Origin: Ciceribacter thiooxidans
GTDB lineage: Bacteria > Pseudomonadota > Alphaproteobacteria > Rhizobiales > Rhizobiaceae
Assembly: GCF_014126615.1 (NCBI RefSeq)
Contig: NZ_CP059896.1
Coordinates: 2,614,501-2,678,500 of the forward strand
Reading direction: 5' to 3'
Length of the DNA stretch: 64,000 nucleotides
Below the pieces are notes generated by a model. That model was given only the letters and a program-made list of their open reading frames with translations, was not told the origin of the DNA and did no database searches. Positions 16,254-24,763 of this stretch are shown here, in pieces; position 1 is the first letter of the stretch; each line of letters begins with the position of its first letter. A program made the position numbers and the translations under genes.

Positions 16254-18146
16254 ATGACCGACGTCGACACCAGCAAGCTGTCTTGGGACGAATGGGACGA
16301 ACTGCAGAACCCGCCGCCGGCCGAAACCGATTTCGACCGGGTCGTCGAGCGGGCGATCTCGCGCCGCGGTTTCCTCGGCGGCGTGCTCGTCCTCGGTTCG
16401 GCCGCCGCCGCCATGGGCACGCTCGGCAACCTGATGAGCTCGACCTCGGCGCAGGCCCAGGAAGCGGCCTCGCGCTTTCAGTTCAAGCCGGTTCCGATCG
16501 CCACCGACAACACGGTCCATGTTCCGGAAGGCTACAGCTGGCAGCCGCTCGCCAAATGGGGCCAGCCGCTGTTTTCCAACGTTCCGGACGTCGATCCGGC
16601 GAAGGGCGTCAGCCTCGAAAACTCCGACAAGGTCTTCGGCGAGAATACCGACGGGATGGAGCTCTTCGTCATCGGCGGCCATCAGGTGATCGCCATCAAT
16701 CATGAATACGTGAACCCGGAAACCAACCTGCCGCACACCGAAAAAGGCGTGCCGCAGTCGGCCGACGACGTGAAGATCCTGCAGAACATGCAGGGCGTGA
16801 CGGTCATGGAAGTCGCCGAGGGCGAAAGCGGCTGGCAGATCGTGCTCGACAGCCCGTTCAACCGCCGCATCCACCACAACACGCCAATGAAGCTTTCGGG
16901 CCCAGCCGCCGGTTCCGAACTCGTCAAGACGGCCGCCGATCCGAACGGCACCGACTGTCTCGGCACCTTCAACAACTGCGGCGCCGGCCGTACGCCGTGG
17001 GGCACCTATCTGACCTGCGAGGAGAACTTCAACGGCTATTTCGGCTCGACGGATGCGAACTTCGCCCTGCCGGAGGACTATGCCCGGTACGGCATCACGG
17101 CCGAGACCCGCTACGCCTACGAAAAGTTCGACGAGCGCTTCGATGTCTCGAAGAACCCCAACGAGCCGCGCCGCGCCGGCTACGTGGTCGAGATCGACCC
17201 GTCGAGCGCCACGTCGACCCCGGTAAAGCGCACCGCCCTCGGCCGCATCAAGCACGAGAATGCCGCCGTGGTGATTGCCCGCGACGGGCGCGTGGTCGTC
17301 TACATGGGCGACGACGAGCGTGGCGAGTTCCTCTACAAATACGTCTCGAACGGCATCTACGTTCCGGGCGGCGATACCTCCAAGCTGCTCGACGAGGGCA
17401 CGCTTTTCGTCGCGAAGTTCGCCGATGACGGAACCGGCGAATGGCTGGCGCTGACGCCGGAGACGACCGGCATGAAGATGGACGAGATCTGCGTCTTCAC
17501 CCGTCAGGCCGCCTCCAAGGTCGGCGCCACGACGATGGACCGTCCGGAATGGGTGGCGATCAATCCGGTTGCCATCGAGGCCTATTGCGCACTGACCAAC
17601 AACAGCAAGCGCGGCATCAAGAAGAATGCCGGTGGCGACGAGATGCCGGTCGGTGGCCCGAACCCGCGCGAGAAGAACGAGTACGGGCAGATCGTCCGCT
17701 GGTATCCGGAAAACGACGATCATGCCGACGGCAAGTTCAAGTGGGACCTGTTCTGCATGGCCGGCAATCCGGACGTTCACAAGGACGCCTATGCCGGCTC
17801 CTCCAACATCAACGCCGGCAACATGTTCAACTCGCCGGACGGCATGATGTTCGATACGACCGGCCTTCTCTGGATCCAGACGGACGGCGAGGATTCGAAC
17901 GAGGGCGACTTCGCCGGTCAGGGCAACAACCAGATGCTCGCGGGCGATCCGGCCACCGGCCGCATCGAGCGCTTCCTGACCGCACCGAAGGGTTCGGAAG
18001 TCACCGGCCAGACCTGGTCGGCCGACAAGCGCACGCACTTCGTCGGCATCCAGCATCCCGACGCGCCCTTCCCGGACGGCGAAGGTAAGCTGCCGCGCTC
18101 GACCGTCATCGCGATCAAGCGCGACGACAACGCGATGATCGGCTGA
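16254..18146 (+). CDS. PhoX family phosphatase (DUF839), Tat-exported
   Basis: Predicted 630-aa alkaline-phosphatase-like protein. Residues 37-60 contain a twin-arginine signal (SRRGFLGGVLVLGSAAAA), so it is exported folded. The mature part is the DUF839/PhoX beta-propeller, with NNCGAGRTPWGTYLTCEENF near 240 and GRIKHENAAV and DDERGEFLYKYVS in the middle. PhoX enzymes hydrolyse phosphate esters with Ca and Fe cofactors. Starts at 16149 are open, but AGGAG 8 nt before the ATG at 16254 decides. It is transcribed divergently from pirin and ends at a good hairpin. Confidence 0.92.
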   Translation: MTDVDTSKLSWDEWDELQNPPPAETDFDRVVERAISRRGFLGGVLVLGSAAAAMGTLGNLMSSTSAQAQEAASRFQFKPVPIATDNTVHVPEGYSWQPLAKWGQPLFSNVPDVDPAKGVSLENSDKVFGENTDGMELFVIGGHQVIAINHEYVNPETNLPHTEKGVPQSADDVKILQNMQGVTVMEVAEGESGWQIVLDSPFNRRIHHNTPMKLSGPAAGSELVKTAADPNGTDCLGTFNNCGAGRTPWGTYLTCEENFNGYFGSTDANFALPEDYARYGITAETRYAYEKFDERFDVSKNPNEPRRAGYVVEIDPSSATSTPVKRTALGRIKHENAAVVIARDGRVVVYMGDDERGEFLYKYVSNGIYVPGGDTSKLLDEGTLFVAKFADDGTGEWLALTPETTGMKMDEICVFTRQAASKVGATTMDRPEWVAINPVAIEAYCALTNNSKRGIKKNAGGDEMPVGGPNPREKNEYGQIVRWYPENDDHADGKFKWDLFCMAGNPDVHKDAYAGSSNINAGNMFNSPDGMMFDTTGLLWIQTDGEDSNEGDFAGQGNNQMLAGDPATGRIERFLTAPKGSEVTGQTWSADKRTHFVGIQHPDAPFPDGEGKLPRSTVIAIKRDDNAMIG

Positions 18147-18169
18147 CGGACACGCTCACCGCTTGCGGA

Positions 18170-18204
18170 GGGGCATCGGCTCGGGCCGGTGCCCCTTTTC
18201 CGTT
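18170..18204 (+). terminator. Rho-independent terminator after the PhoX gene
   Basis: GGGGCATCGGC (18170-18180) pairs with GCCGGTGCCCC (18185-18195), with one G-U pair, followed by TTTTCCGTTTT. Confidence 0.85.
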
Positions 18205-18260
18205 TTGCCGGGAACCGCAGCGAGGGCCTGCGACAACTTACGGCGCAAGCTCAAGCCTAC

Positions 18261-18373
18261 CGTCATGCCGGCCTCGGAGCCGGCATCCAGCGCGATCAAG
18301 CCCTTGATCGCAAAAGTTTCATCCACGGCGCGGACGCACCGTGACTGGATGCCGGATCAAGTCCGGCATGACG
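18261..18373. repeat. REP-like mosaic of three palindromes
   Basis: Three adjacent hairpins fill this gap: ATGCCGGC/GCCGGCAT within 18261-18290, a perfect GCGATCAAG/CTTGATCGC at 18292-18311, and ATGCCGGA/TCCGGCAT within 18345-18373. The outer ends (CGTCATGCCGG and CCGGCATGACG) are themselves an inverted repeat. This is the design of dispersed palindromic repeats in alphaproteobacteria. It is distinct from the element at 1821 and 44999. Confidence 0.75.
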
Positions 18374-18419
18374 GAGGATGTGGAACCGCACAGGTCACGG
18401 CAACCTTTGTCCATCAACG

Positions 18420-18449
18420 AAAGATGCCCGGCCGAAGCCGGGCATCTTT
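18420..18449 (-). terminator. Rho-independent terminator of the BA14K gene (UUCG loop)
   Basis: A perfect 13-bp stem (18420-18432 with 18437-18449) closes a four-base loop. On the minus strand the loop reads TTCG, the very stable UUCG tetraloop, and ATCTTT follows. It lies 24 nt after the BA14K stop. Confidence 0.8.
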
Positions 18450-18473
18450 ATGCCTCTTGCAGGTGCCGTTGGC

Positions 18474-18899
18474 TCAATAGTAAGGCGAGACGCACTGGCG
18501 GCGCGGCCCGTGATACGGCTGGAAGGTGTTCGAATACGGGTCATACGACCGGTAACGAGCCTCGCACCACCGGTAATGCCTGGGGCTGAGACCCGTACGC
18601 GCCCGCGGCGGCGGGGCGGCCAGCGCGCCGCCGATCACCAGACCGGCACCAAATGCTGCCAGCGGAAACCAATAGCCGTTGTGATAGCGATAGCCCGGAC
18701 GCGGGTGTCGATAACCGCGATAGCCACGGTAATAGTAGGGCGGGTAGTAGTGGCGGTGTCTGGCCTGGATCACATCGCCCGAGGTTTCGACCTTCGGCGC
18801 AGGGACCGGGACGGTGACCGCCTCGGCGGGAGTATAGACGCCCATTGTCAGGGCGGAGGCCAGGGCCAGCGCGGCCCAGCGTTTAACTGTCGTCTTCAT
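18474..18899 (-). CDS. BA14K family lectin-like exported protein
   Basis: Predicted 141 aa: signal peptide (about 1-27, ending AEA), a Tyr/Arg/His/Pro-rich stretch (HRHYYPPYYYRGYRGYRHP), a short hydrophobic Gly/Ala segment, and the C-terminal BA14K signature HYRWCEARYRSYDPYSNTFQ followed by the RRQCVSPY end with its second Cys. BA14K of Brucella is an immunoreactive, lectin-like cell-envelope protein; rhizobia carry many copies. AGGATGGAG lies 7 nt upstream of the ATG. It stands alone and has its own terminator. Confidence 0.88.
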   Translation of the reverse strand: MKTTVKRWAALALASALTMGVYTPAEAVTVPVPAPKVETSGDVIQARHRHYYPPYYYRGYRGYRHPRPGYRYHNGYWFPLAAFGAGLVIGGALAAPPPRARTGLSPRHYRWCEARYRSYDPYSNTFQPYHGPRRQCVSPYY

Positions 18900-19090
18900 G
18901 ACACTTACTCCATCCTAATTCTTGCAGAACATGGTACCACAATTTCGCCCGGCACGCGAAAGCGTAGTATTGTCGCAACAAGATACCCGTCAGGATAGAA
19001 AAGGCATCCTGAACGACGCATGAATGCGCGTTCTGCCACCCGGACGCCGGGAAAACGTCCGGGGAGCCATGTTGTTCCGGAGCGACGCCG

Positions 19091-20176
19091 TCATGCCTCG
19101 ATCTCGACGTCCCCTTTCGGGCGCGAGCAACAGGCGAGCACATATCCCTCGTCGATCTCGTCGTCGAGAATGCCGCCGTTGTGGTTCATCTCCACCTCAC
19201 CGGAAAGCTTCATCACCTTGCAGGTGCCACAGAGTCCGGATTCGCAGGCCGCACCGATGCGCACGCCTGCAGCACGGGCCGCCTGCAGGAGGGTGTGACC
19301 CGGCTCGCAGGCGCCCTCCTTGCCGGACATCGCGAAGGTGACTTTCGTCGGTGCGGCTTCCCCCGAGGGATCGGCGACCACCACCGGCGGCTCCGGCTTC
19401 ACCGGCTGGAAGGTTTCCTCATGATAGTTCTTCATTTCGAAGCCGGCGCTGGCGAGTGATTCCCGCACCGTCGCCATGAACGGCTCGGGTCCGCAGCAGA
19501 AGACGGTGCGGTCGAGGAAATCGGGAGCAAGCAGCGCGATCTTCGCCTTGTCGATCCGCCCCTTGAGGCCGGACCAGAGCTGGCCGCGGGCGGCCTGCCG
19601 GACGACGAAGCCGAGGGAGAGGTTCTCCATCTCGCGGGCCTTGGCCTCGAGCTCCGCACGGAAGATGATGTCGTCCGGCGTGCGGGCACAGTGCACGAAG
19701 GCGATGTCGCTGTCGGGCGACCGGTCGCCCAGGTCGCGCGTCATCGACATCATCGGCGTGATGCCGGAACCGGCCGAGATGAAGAGATATTTGCGGCCGG
19801 GATGGCGAACATAGGAAAAATCGCCGAGCGGGCCGATCGCCGTCAGCACCATGCCGGGCTTCAGGTGGTCGAACATCCAGCGTGTACCGATGGAGCCCGC
19901 CTGCGCCTTCACCGTGACCGCGACCGTATAGGGCCGCGACGGGCTGGAGGAGAGCGTATAGGTGCGCAGCACCGGCTCCGGGCCGACCGGCAGTTCGAGC
20001 GTGACGAACTGGCCGGGCAGGTAACGGAACCAGAGACCGGAACGGTCCGGCCGGAAGGTGAAGGTCATCACGTCCGGCGATTCGGGCGTGACGGCGACAC
20101 AGGCGAGCCTGTGCTCCCGGTCTGACCAGGGGCGCATCTCGTCGACATGGCGGTAATTCGGGACGGAGATGTTCAT
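19091..20176 (-). CDS. gbcB: Ferredoxin reductase component of a glycine-betaine-type monooxygenase
   Basis: Predicted 361 aa. An FAD-binding ferredoxin-reductase domain (LRTYTLSSSPSRPYTVAVTVK near 95) and an NAD(P)H-binding part (YLFISAGSGITPMMSM near 150) are followed by a C-terminal plant-type 2Fe-2S ferredoxin (GAACESGLCGTCKVMKLSGE and LACCSRP give the four Cys). It supplies electrons to the Rieske oxygenase encoded immediately upstream. The two genes are separated by one base, so they are co-translated. The open frame begins at 20299, but the ATG at 20176 follows the oxygenase stop and matches the family. Glycine betaine is the likely substrate; stachydrine is an alternative. Confidence 0.85.
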   Translation of the reverse strand: MNISVPNYRHVDEMRPWSDREHRLACVAVTPESPDVMTFTFRPDRSGLWFRYLPGQFVTLELPVGPEPVLRTYTLSSSPSRPYTVAVTVKAQAGSIGTRWMFDHLKPGMVLTAIGPLGDFSYVRHPGRKYLFISAGSGITPMMSMTRDLGDRSPDSDIAFVHCARTPDDIIFRAELEAKAREMENLSLGFVVRQAARGQLWSGLKGRIDKAKIALLAPDFLDRTVFCCGPEPFMATVRESLASAGFEMKNYHEETFQPVKPEPPVVVADPSGEAAPTKVTFAMSGKEGACEPGHTLLQAARAAGVRIGAACESGLCGTCKVMKLSGEVEMNHNGGILDDEIDEGYVLACCSRPKGDVEIEA

Positions 20177-20177
20177 A

Positions 20178-21422
20178 TCAGGCGACCGCGGAAAGGGGGG
20201 CTTCGCGACCCTGGAGGCGGTCGACCATGAAATTCGAATACCACTCGACGAACTGCATGACACCGCCCTCGTGATCCAACGAATAGGGCCCCGGCTCATA
20301 GGCCGGCGAGCGGATACCGAAGGCGTTTTCCTCGACGATCGCCCGGTCCTGGTCGTTGGTCATCGTCCAGACATGGGTCAGTGTATCGAGATCGTAATCC
20401 ACCCCTTCCACGGCGTCCTTGTTGACCAGCCAGGTCGTGGTGACGGCGGTCTCCTCTGCCGACAGCGGCAGCACGCGGAAGGAGATCGCGTGGTCGCCGA
20501 GAATGTGGTTCCAGGTCGTCGGATAGTGGAAGAGCAGCATGGTGCCGACATGGCTGACGGGCACGTCGGCGGAGAGCGGCCGACGAACGGCCGGCTTGCC
20601 GCTCAGCGTGTAGCTTTCGGCTTCCTGGATCAGCGGCATACGGGCGACGCGGAACTGTCCCGTCGGGTCCATCCGGAATTCGCTCGGCAGGCCGGCAGCC
20701 TCGCAGCGCGCCCAGTGTTCGGCGATGAAGGGATCGTCCTTGGCGCCCTGTACGCCCGTCGCGGTCGGCGCTTCCGGATAGGTACGGCAGAGCTCCGGAT
20801 GGTTGCCGGCGCAATGGTAACATTCGCGGTTGTTCTCCCAGACGAGCTTCCAGTTGCCCTTCTCGATGATCGTGCTGCGATGGGCGACCTTCGCCTCCCA
20901 TAGCCGATGAGGCTTCAGGTAGGGCTCGATGGCCGCCCGCATAGGTGCGAAATCCGGCGCCTCGTCGGCGAGGCAGACGAAGACGTAACCGCCGACGCTT
21001 TCGCAATGGACGGTTTTCAGACCGAACTCGCTCTTGTCGAAGGTCTCGCCCATCTGGCGAGCGAAGACGAGCGACCCGTCGAGATCGTAGGTCCACTGGT
21101 GATAGGGGCAGACCAGCTTGGCGGAAGCGCCACGGTCGGAGGTGCAGACGCGGTGACCCCGATGGCGGCATGTGTTGTGGAAGGCGCGGATCGCACCGTC
21201 CTTGCCGCGCACGACAACAACCGGATAGTCGCCGATCTGCGCGGTGAAATAGTTGCCGGCGCGCGGGACCTCGCAATCATGACCGATGAACAGCCAGTCG
21301 CGATACCAGATCGTCTCCATGTCGAGCTTGAAGTAGTCGGGATCGATGTAGAACGGTTGCGCGAGGCTGAAGCCCTCGCGGCGGTTCTTGAGTTGACGCA
21401 ACACGGAACTGTGCAGATCCAT
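20178..21422 (-). CDS. gbcA: Rieske 2Fe-2S oxygenase, glycine betaine demethylase-like
   Basis: Predicted 414-aa aromatic-ring-hydroxylating-type oxygenase alpha subunit. The Rieske ligands are in CRHRGHRVC near 85 and CPYHQWTYDL near 105. The mononuclear-iron region begins at ENNRECYHCAGNHPEL near 195. Members with a one-gene reductase partner N-demethylate glycine betaine (GbcAB), stachydrine or carnitine. The gene pair and the length fit GbcA best. The roughly 400-bp untranslated region upstream is a likely site for an AraC-type regulator, but no such regulator gene is nearby. Confidence 0.87.
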   Translation of the reverse strand: MDLHSSVLRQLKNRREGFSLAQPFYIDPDYFKLDMETIWYRDWLFIGHDCEVPRAGNYFTAQIGDYPVVVVRGKDGAIRAFHNTCRHRGHRVCTSDRGASAKLVCPYHQWTYDLDGSLVFARQMGETFDKSEFGLKTVHCESVGGYVFVCLADEAPDFAPMRAAIEPYLKPHRLWEAKVAHRSTIIEKGNWKLVWENNRECYHCAGNHPELCRTYPEAPTATGVQGAKDDPFIAEHWARCEAAGLPSEFRMDPTGQFRVARMPLIQEAESYTLSGKPAVRRPLSADVPVSHVGTMLLFHYPTTWNHILGDHAISFRVLPLSAEETAVTTTWLVNKDAVEGVDYDLDTLTHVWTMTNDQDRAIVEENAFGIRSPAYEPGPYSLDHEGGVMQFVEWYSNFMVDRLQGREAPLSAVA

Positions 21423-21829
21423 CGGTGTCCTCGTTCGGCAGGGCGTGGCGGGAAAAACCGGTCGGCGGCCTGTTGAGCAGGGCGCCGTCCTTCGATCATC
21501 TAACCACAGCGGTGCGCCTCTGCTGCGCTGCGAAACGACATCGCCTCAAGCAATCACGACATTGCAAATCAGCGCTGAAGACGGGCGAAAATCCTAGCCA
21601 TAACGCTTTTAAAACAGTTGCTTGGAAAAATGGCATCAGTCCTTTCGAAAGGGCCGATTGGCGCAAATCGACAAGTGCACGGCGGCGTGAAACAGGGTGG
21701 CCACAAGCTCGCGGCGGACGACGGCGCAAGCCTCGCATAAAGGGCGCAAGCTTCGCGTAAAGAAAGCCCTTCATGATGCCGGTTTGCCGGGGCTTGTTCG
21801 GAGCCTCGCCTTGCCACTTAAGTTGGATC
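21423..21829. other. 407-bp divergent intergenic region with a 20-bp tandem repeat
   Basis: This gap between the divergent gbcA gene and the hypothetical gene at 21830 is less GC-rich than its surroundings, chiefly at 21540-21650. The only clear structure is a tandem repeat at 21723-21762. The minus frame over 21496-21915 has no family features and runs into the neighbouring gene, so I do not call it. Confidence 0.6.
21723..21762. repeat. 20-bp tandem direct repeat (18 of 20 identical)
   Basis: GGCGCAAGCCTCGCATAAAG is followed without a gap by GGCGCAAGCTTCGCGTAAAG, about 67 bp before the next gene start. The period is close to two helical turns, which would put both copies on one face of the DNA. 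Confidence 0.7.
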
Positions 21830-22432
21830 ATGGCCAAGTTCAGATATTTCGCACTGAAGAAAAGCGACGCACCGCCATCGGCGCTCAAGGCCGTCCACAG
21901 CGAGTTCCTGCGCACCGGGCGGATTTCACGACGCCGCGAGGACTGGCTCGCAGAAGAACGTCGCTACCTGACCCACGAGGAGGTGGCCGCGCGCACCGGT
22001 CGCAAGCTCGAAGCCGCGGGCGAGACGGCCCACGAGCGGATCAACACCTTCCACCGGTCGATCCGCTTTCCGAAACTCATCTTTCATCGCACGCTCGAGA
22101 ACCAGCCGCATCTGGGCTACTGCCACGTGACGTCGGCGCGCACCAGCTTCGCCCGCTTTGCCGATGTGAAGTGGGCGTTCTACCTCACCAATTTCTTCGC
22201 CGACATCGGCGGCACCGAACAGTTCTTCGAGCGCATCCGACCGGATTTCTCGCGCATGTATTTCGCCGTCGCGATCCAGCCCGATCGGGATAGTCACACG
22301 ATGGCAATCGACCGCTCGGTTCGCGACAACGGCGTGCTCTTCCGCACCCGGGACCCGAAGGAAGCCCTGAAGAACGTGCTGATGCTGGGCGCCCGCGACG
22401 TCGAATTGCGCAAGATCATCGCCGCCCTCTGA
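21830..22432 (+). CDS. Conserved hypothetical protein, 200 aa
   Basis: Not recognised. The ATG at 21830 opens MAKFRYFALKKSDAPPSA. The protein is soluble and mixed-charge, with no signal peptide, membrane span or metal-binding Cys cluster. Notable segments are FHRSIRFPKLIFHRTLENQ, WAFYLTNFFADIGG and YFAVAIQPDRDSH. The base composition and codon use look normal for the genome, and no antisense gene competes. It lies between gbcA (divergent) and the GGDEF gene (convergent), neither of which suggests a role. The upstream in-frame ATG at 21773 is less likely because it overlaps the repeat region. Confidence 0.6.
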   Translation: MAKFRYFALKKSDAPPSALKAVHSEFLRTGRISRRREDWLAEERRYLTHEEVAARTGRKLEAAGETAHERINTFHRSIRFPKLIFHRTLENQPHLGYCHVTSARTSFARFADVKWAFYLTNFFADIGGTEQFFERIRPDFSRMYFAVAIQPDRDSHTMAIDRSVRDNGVLFRTRDPKEALKNVLMLGARDVELRKIIAAL

Positions 22433-22454
22433 CGCCGGCAGCGCTCGCGATCGT

Positions 22455-23540
22455 TCAGCCGCGGAAGCCGCCGACGGACTGTTTCCTGTAGATCAGCCAG
22501 TCCTTCGGAACGAAGCCGCCCTCGCCCGCACCATAGACGGTGACGGTGTTGCCGCCCGCAGCTTTTGAGGTTGCGAGTGCCCGTTCCGCATAGCTCGTGA
22601 GATCGAAGGCGTTCGGCGCCTGTTCGGAGAAACAGATGCCGAAGGACATCTGCGCCTGGCCGAGCGCGCGGCCGGAGCCGCTGTTGACGACCGCCGTGGA
22701 GGCGAGCTTCGTCCGCACCAGATCGACGATACGGCTCACCTCCTCCTGTTCGGAGGTATAGAAGAGCATGCCGAAGCGTGCACCGTCGAAGCGGCAGGCG
22801 AGGTCGCCGCCGTTCGTCACCGTCTGCACGATCTTCGACACCTGCTTCAGGAAGCGTTCGGCAACGGCGGCGCCCATCTGTTCGGAAATGCGGCCGTACT
22901 CGTCGATCTCGCCGACGGCGAGCCCACAAAGCACCGGCATTCCCGGATTGGCGTAGACCTTGGCAAGCGCCTTGTTGAAGGCGCGCCGGCTTCCAAGCCC
23001 CGTCAGGGCGTCGACGAACTTCGCAGTCTCCGCATCTTCCGCTTCGCGCTGCAGGTCGGCGAGGGCCGCCGTCTTGTTGACGACCGCGCGCACCACGGTG
23101 CTGTTCTGGGTCGCCCGCTTCTCCGTCGCGACCTTGAGCGCGGTGATCGATTGGCCGAGCTCGACATGGTCGATGTCGCCGTCCGACAGGATCACCCGCG
23201 AGGCATCGCCGATCAGACGGCCGTAGTCGGTGAGCGAGACCTTCTCCTCGTTCAGGAGGCTGATGAAGTTGCTGAGTTCGGCGCGGACGTGGCCGTTATG
23301 GCGGCTCAGAAGGCCCGCTTCGTGATGGTGCGGCAAGTATTTCCGCCCGAGGGCATCGAGCGCGTCCTGTGTCTTGTTCTTGCCGAGCGCCACGAACTCC
23401 CGCACCAGTTCCGGGTTGCTGCCGGCATAGGCCTCGTAAACCAGCTCGTAGTTCCGCGGCAGGCCCTCTATGCCCATCTGGTGCATGGCGGTCGCGACGC
23501 GCAGGGCAATACTGGAGGCGGGGTTCTTCGGAGGAAGCAT
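22455..23540 (-). CDS. GGDEF-domain protein with degenerate active site
   Basis: Predicted 361 aa, cytoplasmic. Residues 1-150 are helical and hold the segments ATAMHQMGIEGLPRNYELVYEA and LSRHNGHVRAELSNFISLL. The GGDEF domain starts at FVDALTGLGSRRAFNKAL near 185. At the position of the GG(D/E)EF active-site loop the sequence reads RFDGARF, so two Gly and the metal-binding acidic residue are missing. The protein is therefore probably not a diguanylate cyclase; it may bind GTP or c-di-GMP, or act through partners. The C-terminal YAERALATSKAAGGNTV matches the normal domain end. Confidence 0.85.
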   Translation of the reverse strand: MLPPKNPASSIALRVATAMHQMGIEGLPRNYELVYEAYAGSNPELVREFVALGKNKTQDALDALGRKYLPHHHEAGLLSRHNGHVRAELSNFISLLNEEKVSLTDYGRLIGDASRVILSDGDIDHVELGQSITALKVATEKRATQNSTVVRAVVNKTAALADLQREAEDAETAKFVDALTGLGSRRAFNKALAKVYANPGMPVLCGLAVGEIDEYGRISEQMGAAVAERFLKQVSKIVQTVTNGGDLACRFDGARFGMLFYTSEQEEVSRIVDLVRTKLASTAVVNSGSGRALGQAQMSFGICFSEQAPNAFDLTSYAERALATSKAAGGNTVTVYGAGEGGFVPKDWLIYRKQSVGGFRG

Positions 23541-23770
23541 GTCTGTCGTCCCGGCATTTCGAGGCCAATCTGTCGTTGGACAGGACTATAAAAGGCAGAA
23601 TTCTTTCTTTCGGTTACGCCGATGGATAAAGTTTTAGCGATCCTCCGTCTCAAGGTCCTCCGACCTGTGGACAAAGCCTGCGTGGGCGCCGCCCGCGCCG
23701 AAAAAAGAGGTTTGATCCCGGCGTGCAAGACACGCTATGGACGGGGAAACAGGACGTTGCGAGCGCCGAC

Positions 23771-24748
23771 ATGGCAAAATGCATTTCAATCGAACCCGCC
23801 CGGCAGCAGGCGATCACCGAGGCGGTTGCGATCCTGTCGCGCGGGCTGCCGGTCGCAGTACCGACCGAAACGGTTTACGGACTTGCCGCCGACGCCACCG
23901 ATCCGGCAGCGATCACCCGCATCTACGAGACCAAGGGACGTCCGCGCTTCAATCCGCTGATCTGCCACATGGCGGACCTTCAGATGGCCGAACGCTACGC
24001 CGCCTTCGATCCGGTGTCGCGGAGGCTCGCCGAGCGCTTCTGGCCGGGGCCGCTCACCCTCGTTCTGCCGCTGAAGCCGCAAAGCGGTATCCATCCGCTG
24101 GCAACGGCCGGCCTCGATACGGTCGGTGTGCGCGTGCCGCAGGGCTTTGCCGGCGACCTCATCCGCGCCTTCGGCCACCCGCTTGCAGCGCCGAGCGCCA
24201 ATTCCTCCGGCAAGATCAGCCCGACCGCCGCGCGCCATGTGCTCGACGATCTCGGCGGGCGGATCGAACTCGTGCTTGACGGCGGCCCCTGCCGCGTCGG
24301 GGTCGAATCGACCATCGTGTGCGTCGAACCCGACAGGCTGCGCCTCTTGCGTCCCGGCGGCATCGCCGTCGAAGCACTCGAAGAGGCAAGCGGATTGCCG
24401 GTGGAACGTCCGGCAGGCGCCGGCGCGGCCATCGAGGCGCCCGGCATGCTCGCCTCCCACTATGCGCCGAACGCCGCAATGCAGCTCGATGCAGAGCGCA
24501 TCGCACCGGGCGACGCGCTGATCCGCTTCGCCGGTACGCCGGTCGAGGGAGAAGAAGGCGCGAGGCTGGTGCTCGACCTCAGTCCCGACGGCGATCTTGC
24601 GGAAGCCGCCGCCCATCTCTTCGACTATATGAAGAAGGCCGATGCGAGCGGGGCGGCGCACATCGCCGTCACGCCGGTTCCGAACCGCGGGCTCGGGGAA
24701 GCGATCAACGACCGGCTGAAACGGGCGGCGGCGCCAAGAGAGAGCTAG
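23771..24748 (+). CDS. L-threonylcarbamoyladenylate synthase (Sua5/YrdC/YwlC family)
   Basis: Makes threonylcarbamoyl-AMP from threonine, bicarbonate and ATP for the t6A37 modification of ANN-decoding tRNAs. The 325-aa length fits the Sua5 type: a YrdC domain (VPTETVYGLAADATD near 35, KGRPRFNPLICHMADL near 60, HPLAAPSANSSGKISPT near 140) plus a C-terminal Sua5 domain after about residue 215 (APGMLASHYAPNA). An in-frame GTG exists at 23723, but homology starts at the ATG at 23771. The FAD-linked oxidase gene starts 15 nt after its stop, so they are probably one operon. Confidence 0.92.
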   Translation: MAKCISIEPARQQAITEAVAILSRGLPVAVPTETVYGLAADATDPAAITRIYETKGRPRFNPLICHMADLQMAERYAAFDPVSRRLAERFWPGPLTLVLPLKPQSGIHPLATAGLDTVGVRVPQGFAGDLIRAFGHPLAAPSANSSGKISPTAARHVLDDLGGRIELVLDGGPCRVGVESTIVCVEPDRLRLLRPGGIAVEALEEASGLPVERPAGAGAAIEAPGMLASHYAPNAAMQLDAERIAPGDALIRFAGTPVEGEEGARLVLDLSPDGDLAEAAAHLFDYMKKADASGAAHIAVTPVPNRGLGEAINDRLKRAAAPRES

Positions 24749-24763
24749 CGAAGGAGAGGAAAG

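Noticed and set aside
16236-18056. A 606-aa minus-strand frame opposite the PhoX gene
   Set aside because: It mirrors the real gene, has no domain or ribosome site, and its composition is that of antisense translation.
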